Made by a program: the position numbers and the translations under genes. Below the pieces are notes generated by a model. That model ran no database searches and was not told the origin of the DNA. It saw only the letters and a program-made list of their open reading frames with translations. This document shows positions 34,762-44,619 of a stretch of DNA of 64,000 nt, piece by piece; within the stretch, counting starts at the first letter, position 1; each line of letters begins with the position of its first letter. The stretch comes from Nocardia niigatensis NBRC 100131 (GTDB lineage: Bacteria; Actinomycetota; Actinomycetes; Mycobacteriales; Mycobacteriaceae). The stretch lies in contig NZ_BAGC01000050.1 of assembly GCF_000308655.1 (NCBI RefSeq), positions 27,060-91,059 on the forward strand, read 5' to 3'.

Positions 34762-35883
34762 TCACTCCGAAGGGGCAGCGGCCCAGCGTTGTTCGAGCTT
34801 GGCCCAACGCCAGTAGGCGACGGCGATGATCCAGGCCAGGACGAACAGGCCGACGATGCCGAAGCCGACATTGTTCAGGTTGATGTCCGCGATCCAGTCG
34901 GTGACGGGGTTGACGAAGTTGGCGTCATTGTGGAGGACGGTGATGAGTTCGATCGAGCCGACGACCAGGGCGACCGCGATCGACAGCGCGGTGATCGTGA
35001 GGTTGTAATAGATCTTGCGGATCGGTTCGGAGAAGGCCCAGTCGTAGGCGACGTTCATGAAGAGGCCATCGAGGGTGTCCATCAGGCTCATGCCGGCGGC
35101 GAAGAGCAAGGGCAGCACCACGATCGCGTACCAGGGCAGGCCGGCGGCGGCGCCGGAACCCGCGAGGGCCAGCAGGGCGACCTCGGTGGCGGTGTCGAAA
35201 CCGAGGCCGAAGAGCACGCCGACCGGGTAAACCTGAGCCGGCCGCCGCACCGCCCGCATGATCGGGCCCAGCAGCCGGGCGAGCGCGCCGCGGGCCTGCA
35301 GGGCCTCCTCCAGTTCCTCGGCGTCGAATTCGCCGCGGCGGGTGCGCTGGAACACGCGCCAGATCCCGATCAGCGCAACCACATTGAGCAGGCCGATCAA
35401 ATACAGGAAGGATCCGGACGCGATCGTCGACACCATGCCCAGGGTCTTGCGGGTGGGCGAGTCGTCGTCGACCAACTCGCCGACCACCCGCGCCCCGGCC
35501 ACCACCAGCGCCGCCAGCACGAACACGATGGTCGCATGGCCCATGGCGAACCAGAACCCCACCGACTTGGGCCGCTGGCCATCGGCCATCAGTTTGCGGG
35601 TGGTGTTGTCGATGGCCGCGATGTGGTCCGCGTCGAAGGCGTGCCGCAGGCCGAACGCGTATGCGGTGAAACCCAATCCGACCCCGAACACCTGCGACCC
35701 GAGCTGATAGCTGTGCGGCGCCACCGCACCGAACAACAACCCGAACGCCACCAGATGGATGGCCGCGACCACCCCGAGCAACACCCCGGCCTCGATCCAG
35801 TCCCGACGGGTCCAGTCGTGCAGCACATGCCGCAACCGGCGGCGCTCGGGGACAGCGGAATTCGAACCGGGATCGACAGACAT
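34762..35883 (-). CDS. NiCoT-family nickel/cobalt permease
   Basis: 373 aa with eight hydrophobic segments. Diagnostic motifs: RHAFDADHIAAIDNTTRKLM in helix 2, FWFAMGHATIVF, LGFDTATEVALLAL and the late SLMDTLDG. High-affinity uptake of Ni2+ or Co2+. Start taken at ATG 35883: the longer GTG frame (35964) overlaps the cobalamin riboswitch and is therefore unlikely. The riboswitch suggests cobalt import for B12 synthesis, shut off when cobalamin is abundant. Confidence 0.93.
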   Translation of the reverse strand: MSVDPGSNSAVPERRRLRHVLHDWTRRDWIEAGVLLGVVAAIHLVAFGLLFGAVAPHSYQLGSQVFGVGLGFTAYAFGLRHAFDADHIAAIDNTTRKLMADGQRPKSVGFWFAMGHATIVFVLAALVVAGARVVGELVDDDSPTRKTLGMVSTIASGSFLYLIGLLNVVALIGIWRVFQRTRRGEFDAEELEEALQARGALARLLGPIMRAVRRPAQVYPVGVLFGLGFDTATEVALLALAGSGAAAGLPWYAIVVLPLLFAAGMSLMDTLDGLFMNVAYDWAFSEPIRKIYYNLTITALSIAVALVVGSIELITVLHNDANFVNPVTDWIADINLNNVGFGIVGLFVLAWIIAVAYWRWAKLEQRWAAAPSE

Positions 35884-35924
35884 GCGCACGGAGACCTTCT
35901 CGGGGAATTCGCGTCCCCGCACGT

Positions 35925-36050
35925 AGGGCTGCGACGACGCGAGGTCTGACTCCCGCACCGCCACAGCGGCCCGGACACAGTGGCGCGACCGTCCCGGATT
36001 CCCACCGGGTTCCCACCATCGTCACAAAACGTTCGCCCGACTATACAGAG
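35925..36050 (-). promoter_or_regulatory. cobalamin riboswitch
   Basis: The minus strand contains the conserved elements in order: GGTGGGAATCC (36006-35996), CGCCACTGT (35985-35977) and the AGTCAGACCTC B12-box-like end (35951-35941). This is the known cobalamin (B12-box) aptamer pattern; B12 binding would repress the downstream NiCoT gene. Exact ends are approximate. Confidence 0.9.
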
Positions 36051-36133
36051 CAGCGGCGGCGGCTTCCCCGGCCGGCGATACCGCCTCCCGCCCTTCGACG
36101 ACTGGGATCCCGGGTACGGGAGACCGGTCATGA

Positions 36134-36145
36134 GTACTTAAGTAC
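36134..36145. promoter_or_regulatory. 12-bp palindrome, operator candidate
   Basis: Perfect palindrome GTACTTAAGTAC, 72 bp upstream of the NTF2-like gene, in an AT-richer patch between divergent genes. Binding protein unknown; HxlR- or MarR-type regulators use sites of this kind. Confidence 0.4.
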
Positions 36146-36216
36146 GACAGATTCCCAGGTCCGGCGTTCTTCATAACGTCGTTCTCATCAAGTTCACACC
36201 AGCAAGGAGAACGACA

Positions 36217-36585
36217 ATGAGCGACATCAACGAACTCGTCCAGCGCTACCTCACCGCCTGGAACACCACCGACGCGGCGGCGCGCGCCGACCTGGTCGCC
36301 GAACTGTTCACCGACGATGCCGAATACACCGACCCGCTGTGCTCGGTCCGCGGCCACGCCGGACTCGACGCCACCATCGCGGCGGTCCAAGCCCAGTTCG
36401 CCGGACTCGAATTCAGCCTCGGCGCCCCGGTCGACGCGAATCACCACATCGCCCGTTTCACCTGGCACCTCGGCACACCCGGCGCCGAGCCCCTGGTCGT
36501 CGGTTTCGATGTCGCGGCCCTGGCCGAGGACGGCCGCATCCAGCGCGTCTACGGCTTCCTCGACAAAGTCCCCGCGGGCGCGTGA
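36217..36585 (+). CDS. NTF2/SnoaL-like protein
   Basis: 122 aa, strong AAGGAG upstream. Single NTF2-like alpha+beta fold: ELVQRYLTAWNTTDAAARADL, LFTDDAEYTDPLCSVRGHAGL, then strands to GRIQRVYGFLDK. Members range from isomerases and polyketide cyclases to binding proteins; substrate not predictable. Divergent from the riboswitch/NiCoT unit, with its own promoter region. Confidence 0.85.
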   Translation: MSDINELVQRYLTAWNTTDAAARADLVAELFTDDAEYTDPLCSVRGHAGLDATIAAVQAQFAGLEFSLGAPVDANHHIARFTWHLGTPGAEPLVVGFDVAALAEDGRIQRVYGFLDKVPAGA

Positions 36586-36713
36586 TCGTTGCGCCGCAAC
36601 GGTTTCGAAAACGCGGTGGCAAGCCACGGCCGGACCACGTCCGGCCGGGCCGGGTGGCCGCTCGATGTGGGCGGCCACCCGGCCCGGCCGGATGACGGCG
36701 GCGCGGACAACAC

Positions 36714-36743
36714 GAAAACGCCCTTTCCGCCGCGGGCGTTTTC
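36714..36743. terminator. bidirectional terminator
   Basis: Perfect 10-bp stem GAAAACGCCC / GGGCGTTTTC with a 10-base loop. A and T tracts in the arms make it work in either direction, between the convergent NTF2-like and MFS genes. Confidence 0.85.
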
Positions 36744-36756
36744 ACGATCGGGTGGG

Positions 36757-38229
36757 TCAGTCCTTGACCAGGACGACTCCGGACTCGTCCAGGGCCTCCG
36801 GCGAATCCTCCACCGGCTCCGGCGATTCGGAGCGGTTGGGCAGCAGCACCGCCATGACGATGACGATCACCGCCAGCGCCGCGGAGACCGCGAAGGCCAG
36901 CCGCATGCCGGACAGGTGGGCGTCGAGCGGGTTGGCGCCGCCGTCGGTCAGGTGGGCGGCCCGCGAGGTCATGACCGTCACGACGAGTGCGGTACCGAAA
37001 GCCGCTGCCACCTGCTGCAGCGTGCCCAGCATGGAGCTGCCGTGCGAGTACAGGTTCATCGGCAGCGCGCCCAGACCCAGGGTGAACACCGGCGTGAACG
37101 CGGCGGCCAGCGACACCATCAGCAGGACGTGCAGCGCCACCAGGATCGGATACGGCATGGTCAGCGACAGCCGGGTGAATCCGACGAGCGCGGCGGTGAT
37201 GCCGATCGCGCCCGGAATCACCAGGACCCGGCCGCCGAACCGGTCGAACAGCCGGCCCACGGTCGGGCCGAGCAGACCCATGGCCAGACCGCCGGGCATG
37301 ACCAGCAGACCAGTTTGCAGCGGGCTCAGACCACGCAGGTTCTGCAGGTACAGCGGCAGCAGGATCATCGAGCCCATCATGGCCAGGAATGCCACGGCCA
37401 TCAGGACCAGCGCCTTGGCGTAGGTGGCGGACAGCAGGATTCGCAGATCCAGCAGCGGGCTGCCGTTGCGCTGCAGGTGCACCTGCCGGAACACGAAGAC
37501 GGCGACCAGGGCCACGCCACCGGCGACGATCAGCGCCGGGGTGGCGGCACTGCCCACGCCGAACTTGCTCAGGCCGTACACCAATCCGCCGAAGCCGAGG
37601 GCCGCGAACGCCACACTGAACCAGTCGATCGAACCCGCCTGCGGCTCACCGACGTTCTCCAGCTTGCGCAGCCCGAGCGCGGTCACCGCCGCGGCGATGG
37701 GCAGCACCAGCACGAACAGCCAGCGCCAGGAACCGATCTGCAGCACCAGCCCGGAGATGACCGGGCCCATGGCCGGAGCCACCGAGATGGCCAGGGTGAC
37801 GTTGCCCATCACGCGGCCGCGGTCGTGCTCGGGGACGACCGTCATCAGGGTGGTCATGAGCAGCGGCATCATGACAGCGGTGCCGCCGGCCTGGATGACG
37901 CGGCCGATCAGCAGCACGGCGAAGGTCGGCGCGATCGCGGCGATCGCGGTGCCGAGGAGGAAGACACCCATCGCGAGGGAGTAGGCGCGCCGGGTGGTGA
38001 CGCGCTGCAGGAACCAGCCGGTCACCGGAATGACCGCCGCCATGGTGAGCATGAACGCCGTGGACACCCACTGCGCGGACCGCTCGGTCACATGGAGATC
38101 CGTCATGAGCCGCGGAATCGCATTGATCATGATGGTCTCGTTCAAGATCACCGTGAAGGTCGCGAGCACCAGCAACCGGATGACCGTTGGCGTCCGCTGC
38201 TTCGTCGAGCTAGCGGATAGATCGGGCAT
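36757..38229 (-). CDS. DHA2-family MFS drug exporter
   Basis: 490 aa, 14 hydrophobic segments. Motif A after TM2 is altered (VTTRRAYSLAMGVFLLG), motif C region APAMGPVISGLVL is present, and ETIMINAIPRLMTDL in TM1 is typical of EmrB/QacA/LfrA-type proton antiporters. ATG 38229 has GGAGG eight bases upstream. Divergent from a large LuxR-type ATPase regulator, which likely controls it. Confidence 0.9.
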   Translation of the reverse strand: MPDLSASSTKQRTPTVIRLLVLATFTVILNETIMINAIPRLMTDLHVTERSAQWVSTAFMLTMAAVIPVTGWFLQRVTTRRAYSLAMGVFLLGTAIAAIAPTFAVLLIGRVIQAGGTAVMMPLLMTTLMTVVPEHDRGRVMGNVTLAISVAPAMGPVISGLVLQIGSWRWLFVLVLPIAAAVTALGLRKLENVGEPQAGSIDWFSVAFAALGFGGLVYGLSKFGVGSAATPALIVAGGVALVAVFVFRQVHLQRNGSPLLDLRILLSATYAKALVLMAVAFLAMMGSMILLPLYLQNLRGLSPLQTGLLVMPGGLAMGLLGPTVGRLFDRFGGRVLVIPGAIGITAALVGFTRLSLTMPYPILVALHVLLMVSLAAAFTPVFTLGLGALPMNLYSHGSSMLGTLQQVAAAFGTALVVTVMTSRAAHLTDGGANPLDAHLSGMRLAFAVSAALAVIVIVMAVLLPNRSESPEPVEDSPEALDESGVVLVKD

Positions 38230-38544
38230 CGGAAAACCTCCGGGGGTGTTCGTATTCGAGGGGTGGTGTGGCCCGATGCGGATTCGGCGACAGTGCCGTC
38301 CGGGGCCCATATCGATGCAGACGGGGACAGATCGCTCAACTCATCGGTCGCCAGACAGTATTCCGGCGGGGTCCGACAGAATTCATCCGATTATCGGGTG
38401 ATCCGGAGCGTCATAGCATGCCGAAAGTATGCCGCTACCAGCACTTATCGAACCCTGAAAGATCCTCGAGTGAGCCAGGTCACGATTGTTCGCATCCGAG
38501 CTCGGAGCGGTCACGGGTCCGGGTACCCGCCATGATGGACGGGG
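38230..38544. other. divergent regulatory region
   Basis: 315 bp between the exporter and the LuxR-type regulator. Should hold both promoters; an AT-richer patch lies at ~38380-38460. No gene or clear operator seen. Confidence 0.4.
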
Positions 38545-41322
38545 ATGCCCCGCCGCGCCGCAGCGGTCCCGGGGCGGGAGGGTGTGAGAACGACCGTGGC
38601 CGAACGAATTCCGCCGCTGTCCGGCCGGGAGCAGGAACAGCAGGTGCTCGACGCCCTGATCGCGGGTGCGCGCGACGGGCGCAGCGCGGCGCTGGTGCTG
38701 CGCGGCGAACCCGGGATCGGCAAGACGGCCCTGCTCGGCTACGCCGCCGCGCGGGCGGGCGGGCTCCGGGTGCTGCGCGCCACCGGCGTCGAGGTCGAGG
38801 CCGAATTGCCTTTCGCCGGACTGCAATTGCTGCTGCGCCCGGCCCTGGACCGGCTGCCCGGCCTGCCGGAACCGCAGCGTGCGGCATTGTCCGGCGCGCT
38901 CGGTCTCGGTCCCGGCGGGCGCGAACCCGTGCTCACCGGATTGGCGGTGCTGTCGCTGCTCACCGATCACGCCGACGGCGCCGGGCTGCTGGTCGTGGTC
39001 GACGATGCGCAGTGGCTGGACCGGGCCTCGCAGGACGCGCTGCTGTTCGCGGCCCGGCGGCTGCACGCCGAGGGCGTGGCCATGCTCTTCGGCGTCCGGG
39101 AGGGCGAGGGCTCGTTCGAAGCCGCCGGCCTGCCCGAGCAGCGACTGACCGGTCTGTCCCACGAGGCATCGGCGGCCCTGCTCGATGAGCATCCGCTCAC
39201 CCCGGCCGTGCGCTACCGGCTGCTGGCCGTGGCGCGCGGCAATCCGCTCGCCCTGCGAGAGCTGCCGCTCGCCATGGCCGCCGAATCGACGCCGGATCTC
39301 GCCGCGGGCGCGCTGCCGCTGACCGATCGGCTGCGGCTGGCCTTCCACGGGCGGATCAGTCGGCTGCCGGAACCGACCCAGACCCTGCTCACGGTGCTGG
39401 CCACCGACGAGTCCTGTGAGACCGCGGTGGTGCTGCGCGCGGCGGCGAGCTTCGGGGCGGGCATCGATGATCTCGCGCCCGCCGAGGCCGCCGGACTGTT
39501 GCGGCGCGGGTCCGACCTGTCGATCACGTTCCGCCACCCGCTGATTCGCGCGGCGGTGTATCAACGGGCCGCGCTGGGACAGCGATTGGCGGTCCACCGC
39601 GCCCTGGCCGCTGCGCTGGACGCACCCGAGCAGGCGGATCGGCAGGCGTGGCATCTCGCGGCGGCGGCCATCGGCCCCGATGCCGAGGTGGCGGATGCGC
39701 TGGAGCGCAGCGCTGTTCGAGCGCGCGAGCGCGGCGGGCACAAGGCGGCGGCCGCCGCCTACGACCGGGCGGCGCGGCTCAGTGACCGGCCGGGGGATCG
39801 GACGCGACGGCAGGCACTGGCCGCGCAGGCGGCGCTGGAGTCGGGTGAACTGGAGCGGGCCGCCGATCTGGCCCGACGCACCGCGCGCGAGGTGGATTCG
39901 GAATCCTTGCGTGCCAGTCTGTCTCAGGTGCGGGCACTGGCGCTGTTCTGGCAGGGCGAGTTCCCCGACGCGCACCGGTTGCTGATCGAGGCCGGCACGA
40001 GCATCGCGTCCACCGCGCCGGAGCAGGCGGCGGACATACTGGTACAGGCCATGCACACGGGGTGGTATCTGGGCGAAGCCGATCTGCGGGAGGTCCTGAA
40101 ACACCTTGCGGACCTGGAGCTTCCGGACACGCTGCCGGTGACCCCGGTGGTGCGGTTCATCAACCTGCTGTTCGGCCGCGGTCCCGGCCGGCCGCTCACG
40201 CTGACCGACACCCTCGATGAAATCCATTCCCGGGGACAGGTTTCCGATCAGGTTCTGTCGATCCTCTGCGGCATCGCGCTAGCGCGCGGGCAGGACGGTC
40301 CGGCCTTCGATCTGGCCATGTCACTGGAAGCCCAGCACCGTGCCGCCGGCGCCGCCGGGAGACTGCCGACCGTACTGTTCTTCGCGTGTGAGGCCGACAT
40401 CTTCACCGGCCGGCTGCGTGACGCGCGGACCGCGGCGGTCGAGGCCCGCGACCTGGCGCGCGACACCGGCCAGCAGCAGTGGGTGCGCCAGCTCAGCAGC
40501 GTGCTGGCGCATGTGGACGCGCTGCGTGGAGACGAGGACGAGTGCCGGGCGCACGCCGAGCTCGGGCTCACCGGGGATACCCCGGGGGCGGTCGCGCCGG
40601 GCGCACCGTGGGCGTACTGGTCGCTGGGACTGCTCGAGCTCGGGGCCGGTCGCGCCGAATCGGCGCTGTCGCGCTTCGAGCGATTGACGAAATCGCCGTT
40701 CGATCACCACATTTGCGCAACCCGGTCGGTTCCCGATCTGGTCGAGGCCGCGATCCGGATCGGGGCCCCGGAGCGCGCCGCCGCGCCCTTCGCGAACTTC
40801 GAGGGCTGGGCGGCCTCGGTGGGACAGCCGTGGGCCGATGCCCTGGTGCTGCGCTGCCGCGCACTGCTGGATGACGAGAACGCCGAAGAGCTGTACGCAC
40901 AGGCGCTGACGACCCACGATCGCGAGGCTCGGCCCATCGAATTCGCGCGCACCGCTTTGCTTTACGGCGAGTGGTTGCGCCGCGCGCGCCGCAAGGCCGA
41001 GGCGCGCACCCGATTGCAGGAGGCGCTCGAGGTCTTCGAGCGACTGGAACTGGACCCGTGGGCCGACCGCGCCCGGCACGAGCTGACCGCCGCCGGCGCA
41101 CCGGATTTCGATCCGAGCCCCTCGCGCGGTAGCGCCACCGGTCTGACCCCGCAGGAGTTGCAGATCGTCCGCCTCGCCGCGCAGGGCCTGTCGAACCGGG
41201 ACATCGCCGCACAGCTGTTCCTGAGCCACCGCACCGTCGGGTACCACCTCTACAAGGCGTACCCGAAGCTCGGTGTCGCCTCGCGGGGCGAGCTGAAGGA
41301 TATTGCCGCGCAACTGCATTGA
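38545..41322 (+). CDS. LAL-type (LuxR-like, ATP-binding) transcriptional regulator
   Basis: 925 aa from ATG 38545; GTG 38584 or 38596 may be the true start. AAA+ ATPase domain at the N-terminus (Walker A GEPGIGKTAL, Walker B LLVVVDDAQWLD), a long TPR-like helical middle (~400-840), and a LuxR HTH at the end (TGLTPQELQIVRLAAQGLSN, then LSHRTVGYHLYKAYPKLG). LALs are large signal-integrating activators of metabolic and antibiotic genes. The neighbouring exporter is the obvious target. Confidence 0.92.
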   Translation: MPRRAAAVPGREGVRTTVAERIPPLSGREQEQQVLDALIAGARDGRSAALVLRGEPGIGKTALLGYAAARAGGLRVLRATGVEVEAELPFAGLQLLLRPALDRLPGLPEPQRAALSGALGLGPGGREPVLTGLAVLSLLTDHADGAGLLVVVDDAQWLDRASQDALLFAARRLHAEGVAMLFGVREGEGSFEAAGLPEQRLTGLSHEASAALLDEHPLTPAVRYRLLAVARGNPLALRELPLAMAAESTPDLAAGALPLTDRLRLAFHGRISRLPEPTQTLLTVLATDESCETAVVLRAAASFGAGIDDLAPAEAAGLLRRGSDLSITFRHPLIRAAVYQRAALGQRLAVHRALAAALDAPEQADRQAWHLAAAAIGPDAEVADALERSAVRARERGGHKAAAAAYDRAARLSDRPGDRTRRQALAAQAALESGELERAADLARRTAREVDSESLRASLSQVRALALFWQGEFPDAHRLLIEAGTSIASTAPEQAADILVQAMHTGWYLGEADLREVLKHLADLELPDTLPVTPVVRFINLLFGRGPGRPLTLTDTLDEIHSRGQVSDQVLSILCGIALARGQDGPAFDLAMSLEAQHRAAGAAGRLPTVLFFACEADIFTGRLRDARTAAVEARDLARDTGQQQWVRQLSSVLAHVDALRGDEDECRAHAELGLTGDTPGAVAPGAPWAYWSLGLLELGAGRAESALSRFERLTKSPFDHHICATRSVPDLVEAAIRIGAPERAAAPFANFEGWAASVGQPWADALVLRCRALLDDENAEELYAQALTTHDREARPIEFARTALLYGEWLRRARRKAEARTRLQEALEVFERLELDPWADRARHELTAAGAPDFDPSPSRGSATGLTPQELQIVRLAAQGLSNRDIAAQLFLSHRTVGYHLYKAYPKLGVASRGELKDIAAQLH

Positions 41323-41679
41323 CCGCTCCGGTCGGCGTCATGCCTTGACGAAGCCGAGCAGATCGTCGTCGAGCTGCTCGGCGAAGCCAGCTGCGACTGC
41401 CTCGCTATCCACTGGGCCGGTCGGTGCGGATGCGGTGCGGCATGTTCTCGAGCATGGTCATCGGCGCGCCGCTCGGATGTCATCGGTGAGCTTCGGGAAC
41501 GCCGGTGAAGCTGACGAAAGCCACTCGCGCACCCGGGACGGGATTCCCCTGGGTGAACGGGAGGGCGTTCGGCGGCTCATTCCCGTACTATCCACCCGAG
41601 CATCGGCATACGATTGGCAAATCAATCGGGGAAAGACCCGGTCAACCGGATTCGACCGGGAGACAGTCAGGAGTCACCG
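41323..41679. other. intergenic with a degraded minus-strand fragment
   Basis: 357 bp. The minus strand ends with a protein-like tail (AVAAGFAEQLDDDLLGFVKA, stop at 41338) preceded by stops and a frame change, suggesting the relic of a small gene. No intact gene. Confidence 0.3.
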
Positions 41680-41991
41680 ATGACCAAGTTCCTCGTGGTC
41701 TACAAGTCGGACCAGTCCGCACGTGAGCGGATGGCTCAGAAGACTCCCGAAGCCCAGGCGGCGGGCATGCAGGCCTGGATGGACTGGGCCGGGCGGGCGG
41801 GGTCGGCGATCGTCGATCTCGGGTCGCCGCTGGGACCCGGATCGCTGAACGCCGACGGCAGGATCGGAGGCTTCTCCATCCTGCAGGCCGACTCCTCCGA
41901 AGCACTGCAGGATGTGCTGAAGGGCCACCCGCACACCGAATGGGGCGGCACCATCGACGTCTACGAATTCCTGGCCATGCCCGGCATGTGA
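41680..41991 (+). CDS. YCII-family protein
   Basis: 103 aa from ATG 41680 with AGGAG upstream. YCII-related fold: FLVVYKSD start, AWMDWAGRAGSAIVDLGSPL, GGFSILQADSSEALQDVLKGHPH and a DVYEFLAMPG end. YCII proteins are small dimeric dehydratase- or hydrolase-like proteins, often linked to sigma factors; the activity here is unknown. Convergent with the POT transporter. Confidence 0.9.
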   Translation: MTKFLVVYKSDQSARERMAQKTPEAQAAGMQAWMDWAGRAGSAIVDLGSPLGPGSLNADGRIGGFSILQADSSEALQDVLKGHPHTEWGGTIDVYEFLAMPGM

Positions 41992-42012
41992 GGCCCGGCA
42001 GCTGACCAGGGG

Positions 42013-43479
42013 TCAGTGCACGCCCTCCATGTGGCGGCTGATCCAGGGGGCGACGGCCCAGACGAGCGCGCCGACCGCCATGGCCACCAGGCCGATGACG
42101 CCGAAGTAGACCAGTTCATGGGACGGGTCGTAGTACTTGGACAGCACCCCCGACATCGAGGTGCCGATGCCGACCGAGAAGAAGTAGAGAGCCATCATCT
42201 GGGCGCGGAAGGCGTTGGGGGCCAGCTTCGTCGTGACCGAGAGACCGATCGGCGAGAGCAGCAGCTCCGAGATCGCGAACGCGCCGAGGATGAAGAACAC
42301 GATCACGAACGACACCGACTTGCCGTGGCTCCCCGCGAACAGGGTGAACAGCAGGAAGGCCGCGCCCATCCCGACCACTCCCAGCGAGAACTTGCGCGGG
42401 GTGCTGGGCGAGCGCATACCCAGGCGGGTCCACATGATCGCGAACAGCGGCGACAGCGCGATGACCCACACCGGCTCCATGGAACCGATCCAGCTCGACG
42501 GCGCGGTCCAGCCGAAGATGGACCAGTTCATGCGCTCGTCGGAGTACACCGCGAGCACGGTGAAGATCTGCTGGAACAGCGACCAGAACACGGCGTTCGC
42601 GATGAACAGCGGCATGTAGGCGCGTACCCGAGTGCGCTCGACCACGGTCACCTTGTCGCTGGTGAGCATGATGACGAAGTAGGCGATCGAGGCGGCGACG
42701 ATCACCACGGTGGTGGCGTCGGGCAGGTTGGACAGCGTCACCAGCTTGGTGGCCCACGCGATGGCGACCACCACGAGGATCGCCGCGAATGCCGCCACCG
42801 CTGTGGGAATCGCGGTGCGCGGCAACGGGTTCGGCACATCGCGGCCGTGCTCGCCGAGGTTCTTGCGGAAGATGACGTACTGGGTGAGCCCGATCGCCAT
42901 ACCGATGGCGGCCGCGCCGAAGCCGTAGTGGAAGCCGGCGTGATCCTGCAGCAGGCCGGTGATCAGCGGACCGGCGAAGGCGCCCAGGTTGATTCCGAGA
43001 TAGAACAGCGTGAAGCCGCCGTCCGCGCGCGGGTCATCCTTGTCGTAGAGGGTGCCCAGCAGCGAGGAGGCATTCGCCTTCAGGCCACCGGATCCCAGCG
43101 CGACCAGCACCAGGCCGACGCCGACACCGGTCAGCCCGGGCAGGATGGCCAGCGCGATATGGCCGGCCATGATGATGGCACCGCCATAGAAGACGGTGCG
43201 CTCCGAACCGAGCAGGCGGTCCGCGACCCACGCGCCGAGCACTGTCGACAGATAGACCAGACCGCCGTAGGCGCCGACGATTCCGGTGGCGGTGGACTTG
43301 GCCATGCCGAGGCCGCCGTCGGTCGCCGTGTAATACAGGTAGTAGCCGAGAATCGTGAGCATTCCGTAGAACGAGAACCGTTCCCACAATTCGACGCCGA
43401 ACAGATTCGCGATACCGATGGGGTGGCCGAACAAGGTTCGTTCGGTGGCCGGTTTCGCGTCGTGAGCTACTCCTGACAT
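42013..43479 (-). CDS. POT-family proton-dependent oligopeptide transporter
   Basis: 488 aa, about 14 hydrophobic segments. POT/PTR2 signatures: ELWERFSFYGM in TM1, ALGSGGLKANASSLLG (PTR2 motif region) and FTLFYLGINLGAFAGPL in TM5. Imports di- and tripeptides with protons (DtpT-like). Single gene between convergent and unrelated neighbours. Confidence 0.93.
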   Translation of the reverse strand: MSGVAHDAKPATERTLFGHPIGIANLFGVELWERFSFYGMLTILGYYLYYTATDGGLGMAKSTATGIVGAYGGLVYLSTVLGAWVADRLLGSERTVFYGGAIIMAGHIALAILPGLTGVGVGLVLVALGSGGLKANASSLLGTLYDKDDPRADGGFTLFYLGINLGAFAGPLITGLLQDHAGFHYGFGAAAIGMAIGLTQYVIFRKNLGEHGRDVPNPLPRTAIPTAVAAFAAILVVVAIAWATKLVTLSNLPDATTVVIVAASIAYFVIMLTSDKVTVVERTRVRAYMPLFIANAVFWSLFQQIFTVLAVYSDERMNWSIFGWTAPSSWIGSMEPVWVIALSPLFAIMWTRLGMRSPSTPRKFSLGVVGMGAAFLLFTLFAGSHGKSVSFVIVFFILGAFAISELLLSPIGLSVTTKLAPNAFRAQMMALYFFSVGIGTSMSGVLSKYYDPSHELVYFGVIGLVAMAVGALVWAVAPWISRHMEGVH

Positions 43480-43614
43480 ACCCGAGACCCTCCCATAAGG
43501 GGCAATCTGACAGCAACCTCAGGTGTTAACCTACGTCACAATTGCCCAGGGCAGGTTCAGGATCAGCGGACCCAGGGACCGAAAGGCCCTGAATCCGCGT
43601 GGAAAGCGCCTTGA

Positions 43615-44619
43615 TCAGGCAATCGAGAGTGCGATGCCGTCCAGGATGTCATGTTCGCTGACAATGAGCTCGCTGATCCCGGCCCGCCGCGCCAGCTCAT
43701 CGGCGAGCACTTCTGCTATCACCGCGCCACCGCCGATGACGTCCACCCGGCCGGGGTGCATGGGCCCGAGCGCGGCCCGCTCGTCGTGGTTCATACCGAT
43801 CAGCCGATCGCACACCTTGCGCAGGTCGGCCAGCGGCATCCGGGTGAGATGCACTCGCTCCGAATCGTATTCGGGCAGATCCAGCGACACCGCGGCGATC
43901 GTGGTCATGGTCCCGGCCACGCCCACCCAGGTGTGCGCCCGCTCCACCGGCACCACGCCGAACGCCTGCGCCAGCCGCTCCGAGGCGAAGAAGCGCGCCG
44001 ACGCGACCTCCTCGCGAGTGGGCGGATTGCCATGCAGGCAGCGCTCGGTGATCCGCACGCAGCCGATGTCGGCCGAATACGCCGCGTGCACGCCGGACGC
44101 GTCGCCCAGCACCACCTCGGTCGACCCGCCACCCAGGTCCACCACCACGAAAGGACCTGCAGCGCTGGACAGTTCGCCGACGGCGCCGGCGAAGGACAGC
44201 CGCGCCTCCTCGTCACCGGTGATGACCTCGGCCACCGCGCCCGGCACCACTCGGCCCAGCTCGACACCGGTCATGGTGAAGAAGTCGTCGCGGTTGACCG
44301 CATCGCGCGTCGCGGAGGTGGCGACCATGCGCACCCGGGTCACGCCGTGCTTCAGCATGAGTTCCACGTAGTCGCGCAGCGCGACCCGAGTCCGTTCGAT
44401 CGCTTCGGGATTCAGCGTCCCGGTGGCGTCCACGCCCTGCCCCAGCCGCACGATCCGCATCTCGCGGTGCACATCGGTCAGGTGCGGCCGCCCCTGCTCG
44501 TCCCAGGTGACGTCGGCGATCAGCAGACGGATCGAGTTGGTCCCACAGTCGACGCCCGCGATCCGCTCGTGCGCTTCCGCACCGGGGGCGGCGCTCTGCG
44601 TGAACTCTGCGTTGCTCAT
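43615..44619 (-). CDS. ppx2: Ppx/GppA-family phosphatase
   Basis: 334 aa from ATG 44619 (AGGTCAGGG upstream). Actin-like ASKHA fold: phosphate loop VDCGTNSIRLLIAD, FVVVDLGGGSTEVVLG, and VGVAGTMTTIAAV. Acts on polyphosphate or (p)ppGpp. The position directly after FtsB-like and DUF501 genes matches Rv1026 (Ppx2) of M. tuberculosis, whose orthologue this most likely is; the symbol is given on synteny. Confidence 0.9.
   Translation of the reverse strand: MSNAEFTQSAAPGAEAHERIAGVDCGTNSIRLLIADVTWDEQGRPHLTDVHREMRIVRLGQGVDATGTLNPEAIERTRVALRDYVELMLKHGVTRVRMVATSATRDAVNRDDFFTMTGVELGRVVPGAVAEVITGDEEARLSFAGAVGELSSAAGPFVVVDLGGGSTEVVLGDASGVHAAYSADIGCVRITERCLHGNPPTREEVASARFFASERLAQAFGVVPVERAHTWVGVAGTMTTIAAVSLDLPEYDSERVHLTRMPLADLRKVCDRLIGMNHDERAALGPMHPGRVDVIGGGAVIAEVLADELARRAGISELIVSEHDILDGIALSIA

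Noticed and set aside
36589..38220. Plus-strand open frame opposite the DHA2 exporter
   Set aside because: Gln/His/Arg-rich antisense of transmembrane codons; no domain.
41338..41500. Minus-strand hydrolase-like tail
   Set aside because: Only ~20 residues look protein-like and stops and frame changes precede them; not enough to call a gene.
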